From contig OU612072.1 of NCBI GenBank assembly GCA_914767715.1, positions 13,516,001 to 13,580,000 of the forward strand: a stretch of DNA of 64,000 nt, given 5' to 3'. Made by a program: the position numbers and the translations under genes. The stretch is from Membranipora membranacea. Lineage: Eukaryota > Bryozoa > Gymnolaemata > Cheilostomatida > Membraniporidae. The notes under the pieces are model-generated. The model ran no database searches, was not told where the DNA came from, and saw only the letters and a list, made by a program, of their open reading frames with translations. Shown here piece after piece: positions 14,101-24,375 of this stretch. Each line of letters opens with the position of its first letter. Position 1 is the first letter of the stretch.

Positions 14101-17100
14101 CATGACGATCATTAGCACCATAGAACCAATCAGCCTCTTTCTCATCGATACCCTGTAAGCCGAGACGGTAAACATCATATAGGCATAGAATGAATTTTCT
14201 ACCACTTTCATGTTTTACCAACTGGCATATGAATTTTCAATCTCACAAGTCACAAATTATGAGAATTGTTTATTGCTGTATTTTTCTTAAATGAAATCAT
14301 GAGGGGTTAGTTTGTAAATTATAACTGGCAAAAATTGTAGTTTGTCATCCCCATGACGTATGAGTCACCCCCTTCTCCAGGGGGGGGAGGTTTCCGACTA
14401 TCATTGGAAGACCAATTCTGATAGAAAATTGACTCATGTTAACTCAAGTTCTTGGAGCCACAGTACACATTTTCTAAACTTGAAACTAGGGCACAGAGCA
14501 TGCATTATTGCGATCCGTCACCTTTTCATATGGTGCTCTTTTCATGACAAGAAGTTTGTACCCTGAATGGGTAACATATTTACAAGAGAAAAAGTTTGCC
14601 ATTTTGCAACAGGCCTTAAATGCCGTAATTCATAGCTAGCTAAATTTTACTCCTCTTAGCAACTTTACATAATCTCGCACTTTTGTAAGCCAAAACTGAT
14701 GCTAGTCATCTCTTGCTAGACCAAGTTTGGTCCATTTGCCATCATTTTGAGTTGCTACCCTCCACTGGTCCTGCTGCAGCAAGGGAGCAATTGGAATGCA
14801 GGCAAATGGATTAGACTTGATCTAGCTAAACTAAACTCTAGCTAACATTTAATCCTCTACATTAGATCAAACTTTGCGAATTTGCAGATTTCACTCACTT
14901 GCCAGCCAGTGCCGTGTTGAGGACCTGCATTAATATGTTTGGTATCATTGACGCCATGGCAACGGCTGACTCGTAGGAAAGCTGGAGTGGTGTCTGATCG
15001 TCCGCATCTCCAGTAGCATTCGCTGTCGTGTTACGTAACTGATAACTAAAATACTGGAATATGGGATAAAACGTGTAAGGATTTTGATCTTGAAGTTGGC
15101 TGATGGAAACTTCTTGCTCATGTAGAGGGGCGTATTACAATTACAAGTAATGGAGTATAGGATGACCGTAAAGAATATGGTTGGATTGTACATAATCCAA
15201 TCAAGCCTAGGATCGGAGTATATCCCCTCTGCTGAACGGTGGGAAAATACTTCATACGCAGAATTGGATTGAAAAAACAAAAGTTTTCTAACCGGAACCA
15301 CCGAGACTCCAATTCGGTAAAAATCCATGAAATCAATTTTACTCCAGTGAATAGAAGTGATTTTAAGGGTCATGACAGAACCAAAGTACTGTTAAACTTT
15401 GAACACCAGTCATCATGAACGAGCTACATATCGGCACAGATTCAGAACTATCGGTGTATCATTTCAATGAAAATGATAAGAGACCAATCGTTATCAGCCT
15501 CTTATCATTTCATACATCAGATTTTCACTATTCTTGGATTATTACATCTCACTCAACCCATATTATAACTGAGTAAGGTTATACCACTACTTGGTGATAG
15601 AGTCATGGCTTAGGGCTGGAGTACACATTGTATTGTGTATCACAGAGAAAGGATACAAGTATATCCTTACTGATACAAAACAATGCACCAACACAATTGA
15701 CAAAAACAAATTATACATCTGTTAAAATTACATTGTGAGTTACTGCACCTTCACATGTTTGGGTTGAGGATCTGCTAGATTAATAGGCAAATCATCAGTT
15801 TCATCTGAGATACACAGACCACAAACAAAGTATATAATCTTAAACTAAATTCAAGCAAGGAAAAACTTTTCAATAACGGCCAGCCCTAACATGATATGAT
15901 GATCTGTGATCTAAATTTTAATCTAGATAACAGCAGTAAACATTAGCATGTGACGAGGTTATAAAAGTCTAACAACAGGTCAAACTTAGTGGCAGATTTC
16001 GATCAGTGCATGACTAATGTCAGTGCTAAACGTTTTGCCAGAATGAGTTTGCTACAATAAAATATGGGATGGTTTGATGAACAGATAAGACAAATACGAA
16101 GTGTAGGAAGTCTGCTTACCTTGACAGCTTTTAACCTGCCTCCCGGTAGACACTTCTGACTAGCCGGTCTTGAGAAGCTTTGTTGGTTGGGGGTGGGGGT
16201 GGGACTCGTCAAGACAGGTGAGTAGGAAGTAAACACCGGCCACAAGAGAATAGATACATAATTAATAAAAAAATACTGTGAATTAGGCTCGCAGACTGGT
16301 AGTAGCATCTGCTAGTAAACTTACATCTTTTGCTGTGATGAACATGTTCCATGGTAAAAGAGTTCCTATTCCGAGGAGATAAAATATCATATACACTGCT
16401 TTAAATCTATAAATAGAATGGCGATATGATTATAAGTGGGCATATCATAGCAAAACACATGGCAGGGTGTTTGGCAAGCCATCAAGCAAAACATGCAACC
16501 AGTCTCATTTGGTGTCAATGCGCCTAAATTGTTGTTTATGATTGACATCAAACCAACAATCACTCTGTTTCAATGGTGCAGAACGGACAAAAATTGAGAG
16601 TACATCCCAGATGTTTGACAGATTCATCAGTTCCTTTTTATTAGAAGGACTAAATCATTAAAACCTATAGCCTAACAAATGTACATATACTTCATCACTG
16701 AACTTGAAACAGAAACATCAGAAAGCAACAGCCCTAGTTCTTTGGGGATCACCTGTGCCTTAACGAGGGTGGGATCACATAGACCTACCTATCTTTAGGG
16801 GCAAGATGATGGTGATTAATGAGATGTTGGTCCTCACTGTTAGTGTTGATCAGTGTAGAGTGTACAGAACACTCACTATCGTCGCTATCACTGTTACCCT
16901 GTATGTTGTGTTTAACGGGACGATACCCGACATTATCCTCACCCGACATATCGCTGTCCCCAACTACAAGGAATGCAAGAGGAAGACACAGAACAGATAA
17001 ATGGAAAGTTCTCATCGCAATTTAAATATCATCTGTCTCTCAATTTATTTTATTCAATTTTCTTATCATGAGTTATATATCTAACTGCAGTTGAGGAAAC

Positions 17101-18051
17101 ATGGATACCTTCAGATTATGATGTGCTATAATTCATAACACAGATTAACTAATCTGCTTTGAATAGATTTATTTGGCACCATAGCCAACAAGCTGGTCCT
17201 TTCTAATCAATTTGATGGTTGAATTCTCTGCAGGCTCTGCATGCAGAATTGAGCTCTCAAATATTGATTTGAAAGAATTAACGATTGAGACAACATACGA
17301 CGCAGAGAACGACCTTAATGAAAAAAAAAAGTCAACTAACTAAATGGACCAAATTAATCTCTATTTGGTATTATCCATCCCAGGGGTGGCCTATTCCGGT
17401 CCTTTTGTAAAGTTAGTTCGAGCCAAAATGTTTGAGAGATTTAATGGTCTAAACACACTTGAGAGGTTGCAACCCTAGCGGAACCTCAATGAGTCTTTAT
17501 ATATACATCAATCCTCTGAGGATCAGCTGAGGCTTATATGTTAGTAATGTGACGTCATACAAACCGCTCTGCACTCTGAGGTTGCAACCGCTGATCAATC
17601 CTCTGAGGATCAGCTGAGGCTGCTGTCAGCATATATGTTAACAATGGTGGCGTTGTGCAAACCTCTGAGGTTGCAACCTCTAAGTGTGTTTTGACCATAA
17701 GTCGTATCATAGTGCATGATAGGGTGCACACATCCTTTCTTCGTTGGGGGGGAGGTCGCTAACTATCAATTTCCTGCTCACAAAGCTTATAGCACTAAGT
17801 TTTTCTAAGGCGATGCCTACCTTTAGCGAACGAAACTGTTTTATCCGTTTGCTGTCCAGTCCCAGATAGCAATGGTCCTGTATTCTGCTCTTGATCCCTG
17901 AAAACAAGACACAAACTTATCAGGTTGTTTTCTAAAGTAAAGTAAATACAGTGTTCAAATTCTAAGGGCATCTTAAATTTTCTAGTCTCTAATCAATAAA
18001 TCTCGTTCACAGCGCCACAGAAAGAATAGCAAAAGAACTTACTTGCACCAT
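8183..18051 (-). CDS. SLC29A-like: Equilibrative nucleoside transporter (SLC29/ENT family)
   Basis: Exons on the minus strand, 5' to 3': 18051-18043 and 17897-17821 (5' exons), 16963-16789, 16406-16325, 16275-16120, 15116-14899, 14152-14058, 13530-13480, 13083-12998, 12229-12071, 11428-11398, 11054-10866, 10078-9993, 8865-8669, 8303-8183. All junctions keep frame from the ATG at 16949 (about 543 residues; the family is usually near 450). The family is clear from [16 protein letters not shown] (TM1), [16 protein letters not shown], the [19 protein letters not shown] segment, and AVSNGY before the last helices. ENTs are 11-TM facilitators that move nucleosides across the plasma membrane or an organelle membrane. 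Two N-glycosylation sequons (NTT, NAT) fall in the TM1-TM2 loop, as expected for the extracellular side. The start is uncertain: exon 17897-17821 is open in frame but has no ATG, and the ATG at 18051 is not in frame with the plain acceptor. Exon 16275-16120 is partly transposon-derived, and the acceptor before 15116 has a weak pyrimidine tract. Confidence 0.85.
8350..8470. mobile_element. Degenerate foldback element, family B, in an ENT intron
   Basis: Lies in the intron between exons 8303 and 8669. It shares the ordered motifs TTGG-T-CATTTG...GTTGCTACC...AACTTG with copies at 14720-14830 and 54948-55095. Its ends are inverted relative to each other (AGTCTTGGTT and AACTTGGTCA). It is non-coding. 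Confidence 0.4.
10545..10815. mobile_element. Nested MITEs: family E inside split family A
   Basis: Two halves of a family A element (10545-10634 and 10715-10815, in opposite orientation) flank a roughly 67-bp family E element. The family E unit begins CCTGTCTTGACAAGC, contains a G-rich/C-rich hairpin core and ends AACAGGCTAC. It sits in the ENT intron between exons 10078 and 10866. The arrangement suggests a later insertion into an older element. Confidence 0.5.
11694..12028. repeat. Trinucleotide microsatellite (ACT/GCT)n, about 335 bp
   Basis: A nearly pure mixture of ACT and GCT triplets with one CTC-type interruption near 11840. It lies in the ENT intron between exons 12229-12071 and 11428-11398, starting 43 bp after the donor GTAAGT. 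On the transcribed strand it reads AGT/AGC, so it is a CAG/AGT-type intronic repeat. Its length gives spurious poly-Ser, poly-Leu and Tyr/Cys reading frames. Confidence 0.97.
14720..14830. mobile_element. Foldback MITE, family B
   Basis: About 110 bp with inverted ends: TAGACCAAGTTTGGTCCATT at the left, and CAAATGG-TTAGACTTGATCTA at the right. It lies in the ENT intron just before exon 15116-14899 (to its 3' side on the minus strand). It is similar to 54948-55095 and the half copy at 44527-44590. Confidence 0.6.
16157..16232. mobile_element. Family E MITE lying inside a predicted ENT exon
   Basis: The segment with AAGCTTTGTTGGTTGGGGGTG and CTCGTCAAGACAGG matches the elements at 47362-47430 and 10650-10716. 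It falls within the phase 0-0 exon 16275-16120, giving a Ser/Pro/Thr-rich stretch after the ENT-like residues YFFINY. This looks like an exonised element, or an element sitting in an intron if a donor at GTATCT just after YFFINY is used instead. Confidence 0.5.
17442..17698. mobile_element. Foldback MITE, family D, with internal direct repeats
   Basis: A 257-bp element with roughly 30-bp inverted ends: AATGGTCTAAACACACTTGA with GGTTGCAACC on the left, and the reverse complement on the right at 17669-17698. Inside, a 27-bp unit containing the palindrome CCTCTGAGG occurs twice (17508-17534 and 17595-17621). It lies in the 5' intron of the ENT gene. Confidence 0.7.
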
Positions 18052-18760
18052 TTTAAAGTAAACGTTTGATAATTTGACCCCATGTTGATTTAACTGGAAA
18101 ATCACTGAAAAAATCTGGAAAATTCACTAAGTAAAGACTGAAAATCTAAGATAAACCCCACAACCAGCAGATAGAGGTTTAGCAACCAAATGAAGGGAAG
18201 GTTTTATATCTGACTAGTTTTAAATAACTAGCAGTTTTAATTATAGGGATGCAATCTATTGTGGGGAACCCATCAACAACACAAAGACAGTCAACAAAGT
18301 TGTTCTATGGTCTGATTTCAAAGGAGACACAAAACTTTGATGAGGGTAGAGTAGAGATTGTCTCTGATAATCAAAGGGATTATGTCTGCATATTGTGACA
18401 AGTTCTATGAGCTCAAGACAGAAGATTGTAGTAATTATAATAATGATCACTAATATAATGCCACTTGGATAAACCTGTACAATTTCTAGCAGTTTTGAAA
18501 TTTGGAAAGAGGTGCCTGAGGGAAGGATTTCATGATTCTAGTCTGAAACCCCTAGCAAAATTGTTGCATTTAGGATCAGAGAAAGAAATGGGGAGTGTCC
18601 ACACGGCAGACTTAGAAGAGTTTAATTACAATCATCAATTAGTAAGTCTAAAAAAATTATGCTCAGACACCCCTATTATCGAACTGCCTGGGAAAAGACT
18701 GCTTTTTTTCAGTGCATGTGTATTTATATCATTAACACTATTTTCTAAATATATTTTCAG
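18052..18760. promoter_or_regulatory. Presumed divergent promoter region (ENT on -, membrane protein on +)
   Basis: Lies between the first ENT exon (donor at 18042) and a + strand exon acceptor at 18760. A + strand donor GTAAGT at 18642 may end a 5' UTR exon. I see no convincing TATA box. The promoter role is inferred only from the head-to-head gene arrangement. Confidence 0.3.
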
Positions 18761-18814
18761 ATGCCAGCAGAGCAGAGCATGCGTACCAGCAACATTTTTC
18801 TCACAACTTTTGCA
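18761..18814 (+). CDS. Orphan 5' exon, possible start of the membrane-protein gene
   Basis: A good acceptor (TATATTTTCAG at 18750-18760) opens an 18-codon segment starting directly with ATG and ending at a consensus donor GTAAGT (18815). A second ATG begins a hydrophobic run (MRTSNIFLTTFA) that resembles the start of a signal peptide. It ends in phase 0 and cannot join directly to exon 22225, which needs phase 1, so at least one intervening exon would be required. I did not find one. Confidence 0.3.
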
Positions 18815-18869
18815 GTAAGTGATAGCACTACAATCAGTTCATCTGTACTTTTACTCTGGAAAAATGGAA

Positions 18870-21640
18870 AGTAATCGAAAAAACACTTTCATACATGGTC
18901 ATAAAAGACATACAAAGCCCACCTCTCCATAGTGGATAGCAAAAGCTCTGCACGAAATACTATGTTCCAGCAGTGGAATTTTATCTTGATATGTCAGATG
19001 TATTTTAAAGATTTGCAGATCATGCAGCATTACCTTAGATTCCCTTTTAGTTTGCACGATGTCATCACATAATTTTTAAAGATTTCAAAAAGCTCCTCAG
19101 TAATATCAGGCATACGCCATGTTGCAATGTATCAAATTTTATATATTTCAATTTATAGTAGCACTCTACACACATACTCAGGGTTGTTGGTGGTCATAAA
19201 AGGTAGATATAGAATATGGATTTGATGTAAGACTTACAGCCATGCGAACTGATCCATTTTTATTCAGCACTTGGATAGACTTTTTGTATATTTAGATTGC
19301 ATATTTATTTTATATGTCTATTTAATTTTTATGAATTAGCGACACAATGTCTTTTGGAATATGAAACATAACCATATTGGTCGCAGTAACATTAATTTTT
19401 CGTAACACGATGATGAAGGCCCAGGTCCGCAGAGATGAAATCGAACTTATGGGTAACCAAAACATGCCACTTGGTTTCTACATGCTCATTCAGGATTGAG
19501 GTTTCATCTTTTCAAGGAAGGGTCGAATGAATGTCAGAGATTTACACTTTGGAGGAATATCCATACATACATAACCATGCAGAATGTATTAGTAGAGTTT
19601 GAAAATCTGCAACAATATTAATGAATTTGAATTGCCCTGTTGTGAAGGGTGGTAACTTTGTTTGGTCAAGAGCAGCAGAGGATCTCCGCTACTATCAACA
19701 ATCTCTAGATCGATGCATGACAATGTCCCTCATCAAATACCCTAATTGTGTTGTTTGAGCCCTCAAACTACCACTTACTTCGATCTGCCAGAATTGTTGC
19801 TCCTCTTAGGATAGCCAACGTGTTGGCTCTGATTGGTTGGTCAACATGAAAGCCAACCCATACCAACCAATCAGCGTCAACACGCAGCTACTCTTAGACC
19901 TATTGCAACGCCTAGCAATGTGCAAAATATCTCAACCTTTATATATTGACGGCGTTGAAGTTGATGGACTATTGGGTTGTTTTTACGGCTATATCCCAAA
20001 CAAGGGCATCCAAAATAAGCATCATTAGGTACTAGATAACGAACTATGTGCTTGGGCAGCTCACTCACAAGGCACTAACAACCACTAGGTCTCCAAAACA
20101 GGACTATGAAGAACTACAGACCAAGATCCAGAGCTTAAACAAGAGCGCTGTTAGGTCTTATGCTGGATGGTAAGGCCAAGATATGGAAGAACCTCTGCTT
20201 TCATCAGTTTCTCTGCTAGATTGATGAGCAGTGAAAACTCCTCTGCAAGGTCGATGATTGGTAGTACATAACATGGTAATGATCAACTGGGTGCACATTT
20301 GCTAGGAGAACTATCACCATGTCATATGCCAACCAATCATATTTCTTTTACATAGACTTAGACCAACGAGTGCAGTGCATGTAGTGCATAATAATATTTC
20401 TATATAACAACCAACTGAAAGCTAGGAAATTAGTTAGTAGAACTAGATAGTAAGTATACAAGTAGCCTGATAGACAAGCTTCGTCAATAAAGGCTATCCT
20501 GATACTGATGAGCCTGGTAGATATATCAAGGAGTTAGAGGGATAGGATAGATACTAGATAAAGTTGTTTGTTACTAAGTTAGAAACATATATATATTTCA
20601 CTTCACTAGGCACCACTCACTTTAAAACCAGAAGTTCACAGTCATTAAAGTCATTATCCATGTATTAATGCCAAATGCTTCCAGGCTCAAATGACAGCCA
20701 CATGCAACACACCTACCAAGGTCAGTGAACATGGATTAGAGAGATATCAGCAGACAATATCATTATCAGAACCTTTGATCTGTGGGTAGTAGTTTTGTTA
20801 GGCAAACATCTTCATCACAAGATTGAACTTTTGTCACATTAGCCCATGATTTAGTCCCATCAATTCGAGTTTTTGAGGGTGGTCACGAAATTAATCTGTC
20901 ATAGAAATTGGGCTAACGGGAAACACTATGATGTCAAGGTCATTGCTACAGTAAACACTTTTTAAAAGATTTCACATCTAACTAAAGCTTAAAATGTTTA
21001 CATAAAATGTTTACATACACTATTATGCTAGGATTTTTCTATTGTGTTGTGGCTCATACAAAGGATTTATGAAGCCCCTGTACTGTAATGCTCTGTAACT
21101 GCTGGGTCCAGCATTATATAATGCTATTTTAAGAAGGAATGCACCATATCTATCTAGGCAGGATGGGTAAGTGAATTGAAGACCTTTCATTTGTTTCATT
21201 CATTCATTCTTGTTGATTGGTACTCATTACTGTGACTGATGCTCACACTCACTATCAAATGGTTTCTTTCACTGTCACTGTAGAAAGTAAAACATATACA
21301 TGTGTATTAATACGTATATTTGACTTTTTGGGAAGATTGACTGTCTCTACAACACTGCCCCCAAATCTGAGGAGACATTGCAAGGGCTTGCTTTCTTGCT
21401 AGGTGTAGTTAGTCATATATCTTAGCTTCTAGCTTCTTTCACACACGGTCCATTCATATGAGAAATTCGAAGAAGCGAGGTCATGGGTGCCTGGGGTTTG
21501 CAGTCCTGCTTTATATTACTCTAATCCATTATCACCCACCTAACACTGTTGTCTGAGAGAAACCCTCAGGGACAAATGATTGTGTCACCAGTGATTGTGC
21601 TCCAAACCAGCAGGAACAGCGTCAGAAAAAGAGTCCGGTG
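18870..21640. other. Long stretch with no resolved exon
   Basis: AT-rich, with stops in all frames. It includes a foldback around 19810-19885 (CCAACGTGTTGG with inverted GATTGGTTGG and CCAACCAATC). An LTR-like doublet also occurs: a TATA box near 20399 and AATAAA at 20486, 87 bp apart. If the membrane-protein gene starts at 18761, its ectodomain exon or exons should lie here; none stands out. Confidence 0.3.
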
Positions 21641-21800
21641 CTTGAAGACTCATATGACCTTTTGTGAGCATGGGCACCTCGGACTTACAAATACATGCCT
21701 TATTTTGCCAATGTCCAGTGTCAACCACCCAATACTGGACATTGGCAAAGTAAAGTTATGTAAGTCCCAGTGGGCCATGATTGTGAGGCAGTCTTTGGAT
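21640..21800. mobile_element. Foldback element with perfect 16-bp hairpin core
   Basis: Arms TTTGCCAATGTCCAGT (21704-21719) and their exact reverse complement (21734-21749) are separated by 14 nt. Outer arms GGACTTACA and TGTAAGTCC continue the fold. The short ORFs over it are by-products of the symmetry. Confidence 0.5.
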
Positions 21801-21945
21801 AATGTAATACAGTATTGGGAGGTTGTGAGGCTGTCTTGAGACGTTGCAAATAGTCTTGTGTCAATAGATGTTACATACATGCATGTGCTCATAATCTATA
21901 GGCCCTATGCCCTCAGTCAAGCTGTAGCAAATTCTTCTATGCAAG

Positions 21946-22194
21946 GGTGGCGTAGTGGTTAGGATTCAAGCATCTCAATATGAGTGTTGCAGGTTCGAAT
22001 CCCGGTCACTACCAATGCTGCTAAAGGAGGTGAACTCTCTGAACAATAGCCTAGCTTGCCAACTCCTACCTTGTACAGGAGTGCGCTAAATACATGTTTT
22101 AAATCTTATATATACCGTAAGAACATTCTCATTTGCCCCTAAAGGGGTCTTGAATAGGAAATAAAGTTGATATTATATTGATATCATTATAAAT
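21946..22194 (+). mobile_element. tRNA-Glu-like SINE
   Basis: The 68-nt head (21946-22013) has an acceptor stem with 6 of 7 pairs (GGTGGCG/CACTACC, one wobble), a D arm identical to animal tRNA-Glu (TAGTGGTTAGGATTC) and a B box GGTTCGAATCC at 21992. A non-tRNA body of about 180 bp follows, containing the hairpin GCCCCTAAAGGGG and an AT-rich tail with AATAAAG. The tail ends 30 bp before the splice acceptor of exon 22225. The tRNA-like part lacks a good anticodon stem, so it is a retroposon head and not a tRNA gene. Confidence 0.75.
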
Positions 22195-22224
22195 CGATCC
22201 AACAGTTTTTTTCACTCTTTTTAG

Positions 22225-24375
22225 AATCGTCGACAGAAGTTCTGGACTTGAATAACCGGTTCACCGAGGAGGAGAAGATAGCGCTAACTCTAGCTGTTGT
22301 TTTTGCTGTTCTTATTATTGTTGGTCTGGGATCTTTCATCTACTGGTACTTACGCATCTCAAAAAAGAGGTTTGTCTTCATGTCAGTGTTCAATTAAATG
22401 AGAGATGCTGGAATAGTATATAGATGTACCAAAGTACATTCGATGGTAAATAATGTCACATTTCACATGAATTTTTGTAACAAGTTTATTTATTTGTTGA
22501 GGTTTTCTGCTTATATGTCAATGTTCATCAACTGTAATTGTCCCTTTTTGACACTGAGAACGAAATTAAAAGGTTCTGACTGCTCAATGGAAACTTTTCC
22601 GTTATGATTTTCATGACCTGCTAAAAGTCGAAGTTATAATTTAGGAGTTATCATATTTATGGAAACTGACAGACAACTCCTGACAAGATGAATAAACATT
22701 TAAATCCCTTTACCAGTCTGAATTGAGAGGCTTGTTCATGTGATGGCCCTTCCGACTCCGTCAATCAAATTTCATAAATCCCATATTTGAGGCAGAGATA
22801 AGAAAATATAGACTGTAATTTATTTAAAATATCTATTTGTATTATAGATTTCAACGACAGAGGAGACTAGCTAAAGAGCGCCCTAGAAGTTGGGAAGACA
22901 TTGAAAAGGACCTCAGGTTGGTTTCTCAGTACCCTACTATCAATCTCTGTTCAACCTGATCACTCTTCAAGATTAAAGAATAAAGAAATATTCACCTTAT
23001 TGCAGCCCAAGAGTTTTCTTTCGTGACTTTGCAATGTACAACCTCTTACTTGCATCATCGAAAGTATCATAAATAGATGTCTGTGAATATGGGTTGTTGA
23101 ATAACCTATAGGATGAGGTTATGGTCTGGAATGTTTTTAATAGGTCATTTATAGCTTGTTTTGTCTCCCCTAGCAGTTATCTGCTTCATAATTGATTAAT
23201 ATTGGCAGAATTCAAAGGCTACCCGAAGACCAATGCACATCCAAGTCCGGCAGTTACTTATGATAAAGTTTTGTCAGATTTGCATTGTAAAAAAATTCAA
23301 TGCACTACTTGGCATTAATTTTTGATGATGGAAAAAGTACCACCCATAAGAGAAGATCTCTTATTCTCTGCAACATGATATCACAGTCTCTTGGAATTGC
23401 AAAACAAGAAACAAGCACTTCTGGGAGACAGTTACATCATCATGCAGAGAGCGGGAGTTTCGTTCCCTTATGGGAGACACTTTTATCGCCATCAATAATC
23501 CATGCCATATAGAGCATTGACTTTTACCCTGCAAATCTGACAAAATTTCATCATAAGTAACTGCCTGACTAGATCATGCATTGGTCTTTGGGTAATCTTT
23601 AAGTCACTTTCCTGTACTTCCCGAGCATGGTATAAGATCGGGGGAAACTGTCTAGAATGTAAAATGGCTCAACCCAAACGTCTTTTCTTGCGGTTTGTGT
23701 ACTATAACATTTTCATCATACTAACTGGGATGATAGACAACTGTTGCTGCTGTTAACAACCAATTGGCATTTTGCTTTGCCAGAGATGTGCTGAATGGAG
23801 ATGAAACAGAAAAGCCCCCGATTTCCTCCAGTCAGGTTGATATTTTTGACAAAGCTGAGAGTCGACGATCTGTGTCAAGTGAAGAAGAGGCTCAGGCAGC
23901 TCAACAACCAATCAGAGTAGTCAGGACTGATAACCAATCAAAATCAACGAAAATCATGCGCTCTCATGATAATAGTCCACTGAGGGACCAAAGAGAAGAT
24001 AACTCCAAACATAATACAAGATTGAATCAAGAGGAATATATACTAACTCCTTTGACTGAAACGCATATTGGGGGTGGGGATCAAAATATAAGAGATCCTG
24101 CCCTAAAAGATACTCACATTGGCAGACCTAAAGCTAAACAACGGGCGTCCACTTCAGATCAACGCAGAGTTAATGAGACTCGTGTGTCTGCTATCTACTC
24201 GTCTAATCCTGATTCTCATGCCGATCAGGGATATAACTACAGTGGTGGGCTGCTGTGGCCCGATGTAGTCGATCCTTACAATCGTGGTCATGAGATGGAA
24301 CTCAGAATCGGCCATAGAGCTGTTGATGTATTTCAGTGTCGGTCATTGACAACGATAACCAAATTTCACAAATGA
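22225..24375 (+). CDS. Single-pass membrane protein, last three exons
   Basis: Exons 22225-22369, 22848-22916 and 23784-24375 (stop TGA) join in frame. The first supplies a short acidic juxtamembrane stretch (RFTEEEKIA), then one hydrophobic helix of about 23 residues (LAVVFAVLIIVGLGSFIYWY) and a basic stop-transfer (RISKKR). The next encodes a basic/charged segment (QRQRRLAKERPRSWEDIEKD). The last encodes about 197 polar residues rich in S, D, N, Q and R with scattered tyrosines, a likely cytoplasmic tail. By the positive-inside rule the N-terminus is extracellular, so this is probably a type I receptor-like or adhesion-type protein. The ectodomain is not found. I do not recognise the family. 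The intron before the last exon carries a family C MITE. Its tail resembles the RhoGEF tail only in composition. Confidence 0.7.
23219..23597. mobile_element. Foldback MITE, family C, in an intron
   Basis: About 379 bp with inverted ends of roughly 60 bp: CTACCCGAAGACCAATGCA on the left and TGCATTGGTCTTTGGGTAA on the right, plus matching GCAGTTACTTATGATAAA / TCATCATAAGTAACTGCC. Other copies lie at 32302-32664, 46469-46573 (partial) and 55769-55932 (shortened). Confidence 0.8.

Noticed and set aside
15720-15810. Extra ENT exon on the minus strand ([19 protein letters not shown])
   Set aside because: The acceptor looks good, but the phase does not fit between the neighbouring 0-0 exons and the donor GTGCAG is poor.
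16967-17015. Signal-peptide-like start [19 protein letters not shown] for the nucleoside transporter
   Set aside because: The hydrophobic run is the translation of a pyrimidine-rich splice acceptor tract ending TTGTAG at 16964. ENTs have no cleaved signal peptide, and an upstream in-phase exon (17821-17897) exists.
21946-22013. Functional tRNA-Glu gene
   Set aside because: The anticodon stem is poor and the sequence continues into a SINE body with an AT-rich tail.
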